Of a stretch of DNA of 64,000 nucleotides, positions 7,830-17,172 are shown in pieces. The stretch comes from Chitinophaga vietnamensis (lineage in GTDB: Bacteria > Bacteroidota > Bacteroidia > Chitinophagales > Chitinophagaceae): NCBI RefSeq assembly GCF_902167635.1, contig NZ_CABHMS010000008.1:62001-126000 (forward strand), read 5' to 3'. The translations under genes and the position numbers were made by a program. The notes beneath the pieces were generated by a model. It was not told the DNA's origin. It saw only the letters and a list, made by a program, of their open reading frames with translations, and did no database searches. The stretch's first letter is position 1; each line of letters begins with the position of its first letter.

Positions 7830-7965
7830 ACTACTGCTGTTTAGGCTGCTAATTTACAGGTTTTGCCGCTGTAAAACAGCAGTGGCGGCTACTTTGATCA
7901 TTCACGAAAAAAACGGATATTCGTGAGAGATGTATCCATCTCCATAACCCCTAAATCCGTTTATA

Positions 7966-9543
7966 ATGCAGTATTTCGATTTCCATACGCATGTCATCCT
8001 GAAACAATTGTTTGATGAAAATCCTAACATCGATGCCATTATCAGCCCGGGCGATGTGGCCGGCATCCCGCGTTTATGTACCGACCTGCCCAATATCATT
8101 GAAACACAGATACATCAGAGCCAGCTGGCGGAATTCAGCGACGAGGTGATTGTAGGCGCTGTATTGTATGGCCTGGAAAGTTACCTGGCCTCCGCCGTAA
8201 TACCCCTGCGCCCCTATCTCAAAGGCAGCTCGCAGCATAAATTATCCTTGCAGCTGTTACAGGATATCGCCGACAACAAGTTCCATTCCTATACTGATTT
8301 TGCGATCACCCGCACCTTCAATAGTTACCTGCAGGCCAGCAGTTCGTTCAATATTCTCACGAACCAGAGTTTCAATAACCCGCTGCCAAAAAATAAGGTG
8401 AGCGTATTCTTTATAGTAGAAGGATGCCACACCTTTGTTAATACGATCAACGCCGTGCAACTGCCAGCACAGCGTTACGATCCGCAGGAAATTCTCTCCA
8501 ACCTCGATCTGCTGCTGCAAAAGGCAAAGGTGCTCGCGATCAATGTCACACATATGCAGCAATCCAGCCTTTGCAACCATGCTTTCGGTATGCAGATCGC
8601 TGATGTGAAACCATTCTATCCGCACGGCAACGGCCTGGAAGACGATGGCCGCACAGTGATCAAAGGCATCATGGATCGCGGTATTCATGTAGACCTCAAA
8701 CATATGAGCTATAAAAGCCGCCTCGACCTCCGCAACGAGATCGATGCCGGCAAATACAGCAACACCATGCCGCTGGTTTGCACGCACACGGGCTTTACCG
8801 GCATTCCGTTTTCACAATGGCCCGGCTTTATGTGGGAAAGAAGAACGATAGATGATGTGTGGTACATAGAAATGGCCAAAACCATGCAGGTAGCTAATTC
8901 CCCGCAAAGGCCCGGGGCGCCTGCCTTTAACATGACTACCATCAACCTCTTCGATGAAGAAATTGTGTGGATCGTAAAACATGGCGGTATGATCGGCCTG
9001 TCAATGGATCGCCGGATATTAGGCTACGTCAGCAAGTACGACGACCGCCCTACCGGCATACATGATGATAGTAGCCTGATTGTAGATAAAGAATATTTCT
9101 CTAAAACGGAGTGGACGGCGCTGGGCCTCCCCGATGCCCATGGCTCACTGATCTCTGACCAGGACTGCGTTTCCATGCAGGATATCGAAGACTCCGCCGA
9201 AGGCAGCCTGCCCGCCAGAAATGAATATTTCTATGATCATGTGCTGCTGCACCTGAAGCATTTCCTGCAAGTATGCTACCGGGCACAAATCCCGCTCGCA
9301 GAGGCACAACGCCATATCACCATCGGCTCCGATTTTGATGGACTGATCAATCCCTTCATCAATTTCTCCACGGTACAAGACATGCATGATCTCAAACAAT
9401 ACATTGATGCCAACTTCCGCATCTATGCCGCTGCCTTGACGGATTCCAGTGAATGGGCCAGCACATTCGATTTCGATCTCTTCACCCGGCAACTGTTTTA
9501 CCAGAACGGATATGATTTTGTAAAATCATTTTTTCAGCGATGA
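7966..9543 (+). CDS. Membrane dipeptidase-like (peptidase M19) metallohydrolase
   Basis: Zinc-dependent hydrolase of the M19 (renal dipeptidase) family within the amidohydrolase fold. Metal-site residues can be followed: HTH at residues 7-9, the bridging Glu in FIVEGCHTF, His in VDLKHMSYKSR, His in CTHTGFTG and Asp in GSDFDGLINPF. There is no signal peptide, so it is probably cytosolic. At 525 residues it is much longer than the common 320-400, with extra sequence in the N-terminal third and before the last motif. The substrate may be a dipeptide or another amide. Convergent with the GH31 gene. Confidence 0.85.
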   Translation: MQYFDFHTHVILKQLFDENPNIDAIISPGDVAGIPRLCTDLPNIIETQIHQSQLAEFSDEVIVGAVLYGLESYLASAVIPLRPYLKGSSQHKLSLQLLQDIADNKFHSYTDFAITRTFNSYLQASSSFNILTNQSFNNPLPKNKVSVFFIVEGCHTFVNTINAVQLPAQRYDPQEILSNLDLLLQKAKVLAINVTHMQQSSLCNHAFGMQIADVKPFYPHGNGLEDDGRTVIKGIMDRGIHVDLKHMSYKSRLDLRNEIDAGKYSNTMPLVCTHTGFTGIPFSQWPGFMWERRTIDDVWYIEMAKTMQVANSPQRPGAPAFNMTTINLFDEEIVWIVKHGGMIGLSMDRRILGYVSKYDDRPTGIHDDSSLIVDKEYFSKTEWTALGLPDAHGSLISDQDCVSMQDIEDSAEGSLPARNEYFYDHVLLHLKHFLQVCYRAQIPLAEAQRHITIGSDFDGLINPFINFSTVQDMHDLKQYIDANFRIYAAALTDSSEWASTFDFDLFTRQLFYQNGYDFVKSFFQR

Positions 9544-9606
9544 TAATCGTGTAACCGTTGCCGATAGTACCCCACTGATCAAATCCTCAAATTCTTAAAT
9601 GAGAAG

Positions 9607-9631
9607 GGCCTCCCCGATAAACAAGGAGGCC
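9607..9631 (-). terminator. Hairpin between convergent M19 and GH31 genes
   Basis: Arms GGCCTCC (9607-9613) and GGAGGCC (9625-9631) with an 11-base loop, between the two gene ends. The following T-run is weak on both strands, so termination is likely but not certain. Confidence 0.5.
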
Positions 9632-9640
9632 GTTCTGCTC

Positions 9641-12112
9641 TTATAAATCCACGTTAATAAGCTGGTTGTTGTTAGTGATGACCAGTTGCTGCACCATGCA
9701 GCTGTCTGCCGGAACGAAAGACCCTTGCGGATCAAACCTTGAAATGGGCGACAGGAATGCATGACTTGTTTGCTGCAACGTTTGCGCACTACCGTTCACG
9801 GATATACGTTGCTGATCGTCGAAGCCGTGCAACAGTATTTTTATATGACGGAACCTGCTGTTGTAGCTGCCTTCCACCTTATCAAGTGTGATTTTTTTTG
9901 CTGCGGGATCATAAGTGATACTGCGTTTATAGTAATTACCGTTCTCATAATCAAAGCTCTCTCCGTCATCTTCATAATAAACGAAAGTATTGGCATGATC
10001 TCCTTTGTAGATATGCAAGGAGAGGGTATCTGCCGGCTTTTCCGTGGTAGACTGCACCAGTGGCTGCATCGGGATGATGCTGCCTGCCTTCACAAATACC
10101 GGCAAAGTTTTGATGCCCAGTTCTGCGGTCACTTCCTGGTGGCCGTTAATCACGGCATCGGTGTAGAGATTATACCATTTGCCTTCCGGGAAATATATTT
10201 TGCCGAAATCCCTGGTGCTTTCGAAAGGCGCCACCATAAAGGCATCGCCAAAGCAATACTGGTTCTGGTAGCGGGTATCATATACCTGCGGATCGAAAGT
10301 GTTGTCCAGCGCCAGCGTTCTCATAACGGGAACGCCTGTACGCGATGCGGCATACATGTGGCTGTAGAGGTATGGCAGCAGGCGATAGCGCAGGTTGATA
10401 TAATTGCGTGTGATCTCCAGCGCTTCTTCCCCGAAAGCCCAGGGCTCGGCGGATTTGGTATTTACACCGGTATGGTTGCGGAAATACGGAATGAAGGCGC
10501 CGATCTGCATCCAGCGGGTATACAGGCTTACTGTAGGATTACCGGTGAAGCCACCGATATCCATACCGGTGAAGGCCATGCCGCTGATGCCCAGGCTGTT
10601 TAGCAATCTTACGCCGAGCAGCATATGATCTTCTTCGGCGCGGTTGTCGCCCGTCCAGAGGGCGCTATAGCGTTGCGATCCGGCATAGGCGGCGCGGGTG
10701 AGCAGGAACGGGCGTTTTTTCAATTCTTCCCTTGCGCCTTCGTAGCTGGCGCGTACCATTTGCAGGCCATAGAGATTGTGTGCCTGCAAATGCGAGATGG
10801 GATGGCCTTCATAATCAAACAATACATTGGATGGCATCTTCTGTCCCCAGGTGGCGATCTCGTTCATATCATTCCAGATGCCGCTCACACCCTCACGGAT
10901 ATACGATTTTATCTGCCCCTTCCACCAGTTGCGGCCTTTGGCGCTGGTAAAGTCCGGGAAGTGGCACCAGCCGGGCCATACCTGGCCGGTATAGTTTTGT
11001 CCATCGCTGTATTTGATGAAGATATCGGCTTTCTTTCCGTCTTCATAGGCAGGATAACCCTCTTCTACTTTAATCCCCGGATCAACGATCACTGTGAGAT
11101 GGAAGCCCATCTCTTTCAATTTATCGGTAAGCGCTTTGGGGTGTGGAAAGCGGTCTTTATTCCAGGTAAATAATTTATAGGCATCCATATAATGGATATC
11201 CAGCGTGATGCCATCGGCCGGAATCCTTTTCTCACGCAGAGTTTCAGCGATGCGCATCACCTCTGTATCGGGATAATAGCTGTATCGGTTCTGTTGATAA
11301 CCGAGGCTCCACATGGGCGGCAGCGGCATGCGGCCGGTGAGCGCAGTATAAGTGCTCACGATATTCACCAGCTGCGGATGATAGATGAAATAATAATTCA
11401 TCTCCCCGCCCCTCGCGCCAAAAGAAGAAAAACGGTTGTTGCTGGCGCCAAAATTGAAATCGCTCTGGAAGGTGTTATCGAAGAAGATGCCGTAGTTGAG
11501 ATGATGATGGATACCGATATAGAATGGAATGGTGGAATAGATAGGATCGCGGTTGGCGGCGTATCCGAACACATCGGAGTTCCAGTTCGTATAGCCTTCA
11601 CCTTTACGGTCGAGGTTACCGGTTTTTTCTCCGAGGCCGATGAATCGCTCTCCTTCCTGCATTTTTTTATAGGTCGTTACTTCCTCTCCTACCCAGGAGG
11701 TAGTAAGACCGGTTTCGTCTTCATTGATCACTTCTCCTGATGGCGTCAGGAATTTAATAGCAAACGGATCTTTGCTGATGCGCACCTGTAGCGAGTCTGT
11801 GCTGATGCTGATCTCACGGCTGTCCTGCGCTGTTTTTACGGCAGTGGTCTGCGGTTTCGCGATTACAGCATAAGAGAAATCCGGTCCTAATGTTTGTTTG
11901 TCGATGCGTACCCGGATCACTGAAGGACTGTACACAGTGATTTCTGCGTAAGCGTTAGCGGCACTGATCTTTATCTGCTGACCGGAGATATTCACTTTTT
12001 CTACTTTCCCGATCTGTTTCACCGGGCTTTGAGCGGCGGCGCAGAAGTGTACCAGCAGCAAAGCCGCTGTGGATAACTGTTTGCGTAGCCCTAGCATTTT
12101 TTTTGTGTACAT
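9641..12112 (-). CDS. Glycoside hydrolase family 31 alpha-glucosidase-like
   Basis: Exported GH31 enzyme acting on alpha-linked glycans (alpha-glucosidase or alpha-xylosidase). Signal peptide at the N-terminus (TAALLLVHFCAAAQ), an N-terminal beta domain, then the barrel. The nucleophile is D415 in GIWNDMNE and the acid/base D489 in LWTGDNRAEEDH; both are present. The last 130 residues fit a DUF5110-type beta domain. 823 residues is normal. An alternative ATG lies five codons downstream. It is the last gene of the SusC-SusD-GH31 set; a stable hairpin separates it from susD and may set its expression level. The exact linkage specificity cannot be read. Confidence 0.92.
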   Translation of the reverse strand: MYTKKMLGLRKQLSTAALLLVHFCAAAQSPVKQIGKVEKVNISGQQIKISAANAYAEITVYSPSVIRVRIDKQTLGPDFSYAVIAKPQTTAVKTAQDSREISISTDSLQVRISKDPFAIKFLTPSGEVINEDETGLTTSWVGEEVTTYKKMQEGERFIGLGEKTGNLDRKGEGYTNWNSDVFGYAANRDPIYSTIPFYIGIHHHLNYGIFFDNTFQSDFNFGASNNRFSSFGARGGEMNYYFIYHPQLVNIVSTYTALTGRMPLPPMWSLGYQQNRYSYYPDTEVMRIAETLREKRIPADGITLDIHYMDAYKLFTWNKDRFPHPKALTDKLKEMGFHLTVIVDPGIKVEEGYPAYEDGKKADIFIKYSDGQNYTGQVWPGWCHFPDFTSAKGRNWWKGQIKSYIREGVSGIWNDMNEIATWGQKMPSNVLFDYEGHPISHLQAHNLYGLQMVRASYEGAREELKKRPFLLTRAAYAGSQRYSALWTGDNRAEEDHMLLGVRLLNSLGISGMAFTGMDIGGFTGNPTVSLYTRWMQIGAFIPYFRNHTGVNTKSAEPWAFGEEALEITRNYINLRYRLLPYLYSHMYAASRTGVPVMRTLALDNTFDPQVYDTRYQNQYCFGDAFMVAPFESTRDFGKIYFPEGKWYNLYTDAVINGHQEVTAELGIKTLPVFVKAGSIIPMQPLVQSTTEKPADTLSLHIYKGDHANTFVYYEDDGESFDYENGNYYKRSITYDPAAKKITLDKVEGSYNSRFRHIKILLHGFDDQQRISVNGSAQTLQQTSHAFLSPISRFDPQGSFVPADSCMVQQLVITNNNQLINVDL

Positions 12113-12208
12113 GAGAGATCCAGATTTTTGAAAACAAAAAGCCCGCCTTCCGCACCGGTATGCTGATGCGCGATCATGTGAAAATTTGCTGTGGTGGCGG
12201 GATTGAAA

Positions 12209-12240
12209 GGATCATACTCCCTGTGCGGGGAGTATGATCC
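12209..12240 (-). other. Stable hairpin between SusD-like and GH31 genes
   Basis: Perfect 13-base arms (GGATCATACTCCC and its complement) around a 6-base loop. In the transcribed minus direction no T-run follows, so it is not a standard terminator; it may protect or attenuate the message. On the plus strand a T-run (12243-12249) does follow, where no gene is present. Confidence 0.6.
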
Positions 12241-12247
12241 ATATTTT

Positions 12248-13801
12248 TTAGTAACCCGGGTTTTGCACCAGGTTTTTATTAACAGCGAGGTCGCTGGTAG
12301 GAATCGGGAACAAAAGATATTTCGGGTCGTCTGTTGGTTTCAGCTGCCATGGCTGCAGGAATTTTCCGAAGCGGATGAGGTCTTGTCTGCGCCAGCCTTC
12401 CCAATACAGTTCGCGGCCTCTTTCATCGAGGAGGTTATCGAGGGTGAGCGCTGGCAGCGGTGAGGCGCCGCGTTTCACACGTATCTGGTTAACGATCAGG
12501 AGTGCGCCTGCGGCATTGCCGGTTCTCAGCTGCGCTTCGGCCTTCATCAGCAGCACGTCTGCATAGCGGAAGAATACATAATCGTTGCTGGCCTCATTAC
12601 CATCTTTTGAATTTTTTGAAGTGGCGAAATCAGGCGGATATTTAATCACCCTGATACCAGTCACTTCCAGGTTAGAACCTGTTTCTTTCAGTTGTACGTC
12701 GCGGGTGAAGATCAGCGGGTTGCCTTTTCTGTCTTGCAGCGGGTTGTGATTCACATCGTACTGTTGCCCTACGAGGAAGCCAACGAGCAAGCCGGAAACA
12801 TCGGTTACGCCTGCATATGAGCCGCCTCTTCTGGTGTCGGCAGCTTCAAATTTGTCGTAGAAGTCAGACAAGGTAGCGAAGCCGTTCCAGCCGCTGGGGT
12901 TCTGGTTGTAGTGCAGGGTGAATTTCCAGCGCGCATAGGTGGCGTTGCCACTGCGCACGGTGCTGAATCCTGGTCCGTTCTGTTGCGTGAAAATGTTTTC
13001 GGTCGATTTCAAATCATTGTCACGCGCGAAGTTGTCGAAGTAGTTGTTGGCAAGGCTATAACCACCTGGTCCGTTAGTGATGTCATCGGCATACTTGATG
13101 ACCTGTTGCATATCGCCTGCATCAAAAGTGGGCGATTGCCTGTTGAGGAAGGCGCCTTTGTTGAGGTAGCATTTCATCAGCAGTGCGCGTGCGGCGTCTT
13201 TATTGGCTACATAAGCTGGTGTTGCGGGCCTGTCGGGCAGATCCTGCATGATGGCTTTCAGTTCAGAAGTGATGAAGTCTACTGCCTCGGCGGCTTTCAT
13301 CACGCGGGGTGCATTGAGCAGGGTATCCTGCGGATTTCTGAAAGGCACCTGGCCCCAGAGGTCCACTACGGTGAACATGGAGAGGGCGCGCAGGAAGCGG
13401 GCTTGTGCCGCCTGGCCTGCATCCGGATGGAAGTTGAGCACATTGGTAGCGGAGAACTGCTCCAGCAGCAGGTTGCTGAAGGCGTTCTGTACGTGTGCAT
13501 GATCTGCTGTCCAGGTGTGCTGGTGGAGCGCGCGCCATACGCCGTTATCGTCCCAGTCGCCGGCACGGGTAGGGCCTACTACTTCATCAGTGGTCATCTC
13601 GCTGAGGCCCCAGCTGTTGCCGAAGTCCTGGTAGGGCATCTGCAAATTATCGTAAGCTGTTTTCAGCAGCGAAGGTACTTTGATCACGGAATCTGCCTGT
13701 GATTTGGTGAGCGTGGACCCTAACTTCTCGTTCAGGTTACACGCTGCGAAACTGATACAGCAGGCAGCTATGAGGGCAGTTCGAACTTTATTGTAAGTCA
13801 T
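12248..13801 (-). CDS. RagB/SusD family glycan-binding lipoprotein
   Basis: Outer-membrane surface lipoprotein that binds glycans and caps the SusC transporter. The start at 13801 gives a signal peptide with lipobox SFAAC (Cys near residue 21). SusD features follow: an N-terminal helix pair around SEMTTDEVVGPT, the RFLRALSMFTVVDLWGQVPF motif, TPR-like helices (ARALLMKCYLNKGAFL) and the C-terminal ELYWEGWRRQDLIRFGKF motif. 517 residues is usual. It lies 24 bases behind the SusC gene and is surely co-transcribed with it. Confidence 0.95.
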   Translation of the reverse strand: MTYNKVRTALIAACCISFAACNLNEKLGSTLTKSQADSVIKVPSLLKTAYDNLQMPYQDFGNSWGLSEMTTDEVVGPTRAGDWDDNGVWRALHQHTWTADHAHVQNAFSNLLLEQFSATNVLNFHPDAGQAAQARFLRALSMFTVVDLWGQVPFRNPQDTLLNAPRVMKAAEAVDFITSELKAIMQDLPDRPATPAYVANKDAARALLMKCYLNKGAFLNRQSPTFDAGDMQQVIKYADDITNGPGGYSLANNYFDNFARDNDLKSTENIFTQQNGPGFSTVRSGNATYARWKFTLHYNQNPSGWNGFATLSDFYDKFEAADTRRGGSYAGVTDVSGLLVGFLVGQQYDVNHNPLQDRKGNPLIFTRDVQLKETGSNLEVTGIRVIKYPPDFATSKNSKDGNEASNDYVFFRYADVLLMKAEAQLRTGNAAGALLIVNQIRVKRGASPLPALTLDNLLDERGRELYWEGWRRQDLIRFGKFLQPWQLKPTDDPKYLLFPIPTSDLAVNKNLVQNPGY

Positions 13802-13825
13802 GATTTTTTGTTTTTGGTGAATGGA

Positions 13826-16780
13826 TTATAAAGAGAACAACAGGCCGAACATCACAGTCCTGGCAGTCGGGTACGGAGAGTACTCGATACCAAAAGAACT
13901 AACGCCATTCACGTTCTTGTCTGTATTTACTTCAGGATCGAAGCCGGTGTATTTGGTGATCACGAACAAATTCTGACCGGTTACATACACGGATGCATTT
14001 TTGAGCACCTTGCCTACGTTGCCGATATTGTAAGTAAGGGTAACGTTATCCAGTTTGATGAAATTGCCGTTTTCCAGGTAGCGGGAAGAAACGGTGATCG
14101 GGTTAGACAGGCTCTCATTGTTGCCCAGCAAGGCTTTCGCGATATTCCTGGAACCGAGGTTGCCGATTGGCAATACGGTGTTAGCAGTATTGTTATACAC
14201 CTGGAATCCGAAGGCGCCGTGTGCGCTGGCAGCCAGTACCCATTTTTTGTAGGTCAGCTCAGTGTTAATACCCAGCAATGTTTTCGGATTAGGATTGGTG
14301 AGATAATACAAGGTATTGCCATTGTCCGCATAGATACCCTGGCCTTTGTCGTCGAAACCGAGGAACTTGCGCACATAGAAAGTATTGAGCGGGTAACCAT
14401 TGGCGAGGCGCTGTGAAGTGGCGCCGGATACGCCCTGGCCGCTGATAGAGCCGGTCAGCACCGGAGGACCGTAATAGTTTTTCAACTCATTATGCAGGAA
14501 AGTGGCATTGGCGCCTACTGTCCAGGTGAAATCTTTATGTCTTACCACATCTCCTTTCAATGATATTTCCACACCGTTGTTGATCACGTTACCGGGCAGG
14601 TTGATCCAGTAGTTAGATGCGGGAGCGGGCTGGATAGCCGGGAAGCTGAACAGGAGGTTGCTGGTGTTTTTGTAGAAGTAGTCCACACTACCGCTCAGGC
14701 GGTCTTTCAGGATGGAGAAGTCTACGCCGGCGTTGAACTGTTTGGAAGATTCCCATTTCAGGTTCGGGTTGGCCACATTGCTGAGACCCGCGCTACCGGA
14801 GGCTCCCAGGGCATATTGCTCCTGAGCGGCGCCTGCCGGGAATTCCTGGTTACCAGTAACGCCATAGCCTACACGAAGACCGAGGTTCTGTACAAAATCA
14901 TTATGTTTCAGGAACTCTTCATTGCTCATGATCCATTTGGCAGCGAATGAAGGGAAGTAACCATATTTGTTATTAGAACCGAATTTGCTGGAACCGTCAG
15001 CCCTCATGGTGGCGGTCAGCAGGTATTTTTCATAGAAGTTCAGTTTCACTCTTCCGAAGTAGGATTGCAGTTCGGAAGTAGGATTGCGGAATGAACTCAT
15101 GAAAGTGTTGGCCTGTGTGGGCGCCTGGAGGATGTCGGTATAATCCACTGCATAAGTAGGGAAGCCTAATCCGCCGAGGGCTACGCCATAGTAATCGAAC
15201 TTCTGGTATTCATAACCTACCAAGGCGTCCAGGTACATGGCTTTGCTCACCTGACGGTGGAAGTTCAGGGTGGTATTGAACAGCTGGCTGGTCAGCTCGT
15301 TCTGGCCGAAATAGGCCTGGCCGAGGTCCTGCACCCCTGCGATGTTAATGAAAGAGGCGATTTGTGAACGGCGGGTACCTGCCTGGTGGTTCACGCTATA
15401 TTGTGTGCGCAGCTCCCAGTCGTCATTGAAACGATAGTAGGGAGAAAGGCTGGCCAATACATAGTTGATGTTAGCTTTATCGTCATATGCTTCTGACATG
15501 GCCAGCGGGTTGATTGGCTGACCAGCAGCAAGGATATTGAGCGAGCCATCAGCTTTCCTGATCGGCATGGTGGGGTTCCACTGCAAAGCTTGTCCAATGA
15601 GGCTTCCGGTGAAGCCGGCATCGTTGGTGATCGGCGCCAGCTGCTCTGTGGTATGTGCCGCCATGATATTGTAATCCAGGCCCAGCTTCTTGCTCTCGAG
15701 GAAGTTGTTCTGGCCGCTCAGGGTAGCGGTATATTTCTTCAGTCCTGTTTTACGGATGATACCCTGTTGATCCTGGTAGCCGAAAGAGGCCCTGTAGCGG
15801 CCACTTTCATTGCCGCCGCTCACCGCTACGCCGATGTTCTGGGTAACGCCCGTTCTGAGGATAGAGCCCATTGCATCGGAGCTGGAACCGAAATCGCCAC
15901 CTGTGAGATTGTATTGTTTCAATGCGGAACGATATTCATCGCCATCCAGCACTTTCAGTTTTTTCATAATGTTGCTGAAGCCGGCAGAATAGGCCACATC
16001 CAGTTTGGCAGGGCCGGAAGTGCCTTTCTTGGTATTGATGATGATCACACCGTTAGCGCCACGGGAACCGAAGATGGCAGTAGCAGAAGCATCTTTCAGT
16101 ACATCCATGGAGGCGATATCGTTAGAGTTGACGAAGTTGAGCGGGTTGGAGGTAGGGGTTTGACCCAGGCCGTTCGCATTAACATCCGGACGTGCCACAC
16201 GGCCATCGAGGGGTACCCCGTCGATCACGTACAGTGGCTGGTTGCCTGAACGTACAGACGATACGCCCCTGATCCTTACGGTAGCGGCAGCACCGGGAGC
16301 GCCACTGTTGTTCAGCACCATCAGGCCAGACACCTTACCCTGGATCAGCTGATCGGGCGCAGTGGTGATACCCCGGTTGAAGTCGGCCGCCTTGATAGAG
16401 GCCACCGCACCGGTGAGGTCTTTCTTGCGGGTGGTACCATAACCCACCACCACTACGTCGGTGAGGGTGGTGTTTTCCTGCACCAGGGCTACATCCAGGT
16501 TGGATTTGCCAGCGATGTTCACCTCCTGTGTTTTGTACCCGATGAAAGAAATGATCAGCGCATTGGCTGTTTCGGGCGCCGATAGTTTAAACACCCCGTC
16601 TGCATTCGCTGAGGTGCCCGTTTTGGTTCCTTTTACCTGAACGGAGGCGCCGGGGATAGCAGCACCATTGTTATCCGTTACCTTGCCTGTTATGGTTTTG
16701 AACTGGGCTACTACATAGCCCTGTACCAATAACAACAGCGTGCACAGGAATAAATGCTTGAGAAGTCGTGTTTTGGTCAT
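13826..16780 (-). CDS. SusC/RagA family TonB-linked outer membrane transporter
   Basis: TonB-dependent outer-membrane pore that imports glycan fragments with its SusD partner. Signal peptide (LFLCTLLLLVQGYVVAQ), then a CarboxypepD_reg-like domain at about 28-110 (ITGKVTDNNGAAIPGASV), the TonB-box and plug (DVVVVGYGTTRKKDLTGAV near 110, plug to about 250) and a C-terminal barrel ending in an aromatic-terminated strand (TVMFGLLFSL). 984 residues is typical. First gene of the SusC-SusD-GH31 set. Its leader (16781-17172) has repeated GTGGAT motifs. The substrate is probably an alpha-glucan or similar, judged from GH31. Confidence 0.96.
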   Translation of the reverse strand: MTKTRLLKHLFLCTLLLLVQGYVVAQFKTITGKVTDNNGAAIPGASVQVKGTKTGTSANADGVFKLSAPETANALIISFIGYKTQEVNIAGKSNLDVALVQENTTLTDVVVVGYGTTRKKDLTGAVASIKAADFNRGITTAPDQLIQGKVSGLMVLNNSGAPGAAATVRIRGVSSVRSGNQPLYVIDGVPLDGRVARPDVNANGLGQTPTSNPLNFVNSNDIASMDVLKDASATAIFGSRGANGVIIINTKKGTSGPAKLDVAYSAGFSNIMKKLKVLDGDEYRSALKQYNLTGGDFGSSSDAMGSILRTGVTQNIGVAVSGGNESGRYRASFGYQDQQGIIRKTGLKKYTATLSGQNNFLESKKLGLDYNIMAAHTTEQLAPITNDAGFTGSLIGQALQWNPTMPIRKADGSLNILAAGQPINPLAMSEAYDDKANINYVLASLSPYYRFNDDWELRTQYSVNHQAGTRRSQIASFINIAGVQDLGQAYFGQNELTSQLFNTTLNFHRQVSKAMYLDALVGYEYQKFDYYGVALGGLGFPTYAVDYTDILQAPTQANTFMSSFRNPTSELQSYFGRVKLNFYEKYLLTATMRADGSSKFGSNNKYGYFPSFAAKWIMSNEEFLKHNDFVQNLGLRVGYGVTGNQEFPAGAAQEQYALGASGSAGLSNVANPNLKWESSKQFNAGVDFSILKDRLSGSVDYFYKNTSNLLFSFPAIQPAPASNYWINLPGNVINNGVEISLKGDVVRHKDFTWTVGANATFLHNELKNYYGPPVLTGSISGQGVSGATSQRLANGYPLNTFYVRKFLGFDDKGQGIYADNGNTLYYLTNPNPKTLLGINTELTYKKWVLAASAHGAFGFQVYNNTANTVLPIGNLGSRNIAKALLGNNESLSNPITVSSRYLENGNFIKLDNVTLTYNIGNVGKVLKNASVYVTGQNLFVITKYTGFDPEVNTDKNVNGVSSFGIEYSPYPTARTVMFGLLFSL

Positions 16781-16783
16781 AAA

Positions 16784-16942
16784 GTGGATTTTTTGAAATC
16801 AGTTAAAGACTGTTCCGTTACCGTGGATTTAATGCTGTTTGCCAATAAAAATTCAAGTGAACGTCTAGGGTGTTCGTTGCGAAAGATTTACATGCTCTTT
16901 TAAAACAACGTGGATTTTACCTGTCGTTCAAACGTGGATCTT
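16784..16942. repeat. Four GTGGAT(T/C)T repeats upstream of SusC
   Basis: GTGGATTT or GTGGATCT occurs at 16784, 16823, 16910 and 16934, three of the copies preceded by C. The stretch TGCTCTTTTAAA also occurs twice (near 16893 and 16972). They lie in the 392-base leader region (16781-17172), which is otherwise AT-rich and has no gene. They could be binding sites of a regulator; the motif is short and chance is not excluded. Confidence 0.35.
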
Positions 16943-17172
16943 GATAAAAATTTAATGTGCTTTGCTCTTTTAAATTTTGGTTCTCACAATTTTTGTATGA
17001 CTGAAAATTACCTATGGTCAAAGTAAAAAACGAACGCGCAGGTCAACAACTTTTACAATCCGAATATAGAAAATAAAACCCTCATTTCCCAATTATAAAG
17101 AAACACATTATTGATAATCAATAAAATACAAACAAATATATTTTTTACATATATCGACGGTATGAGACAGTT

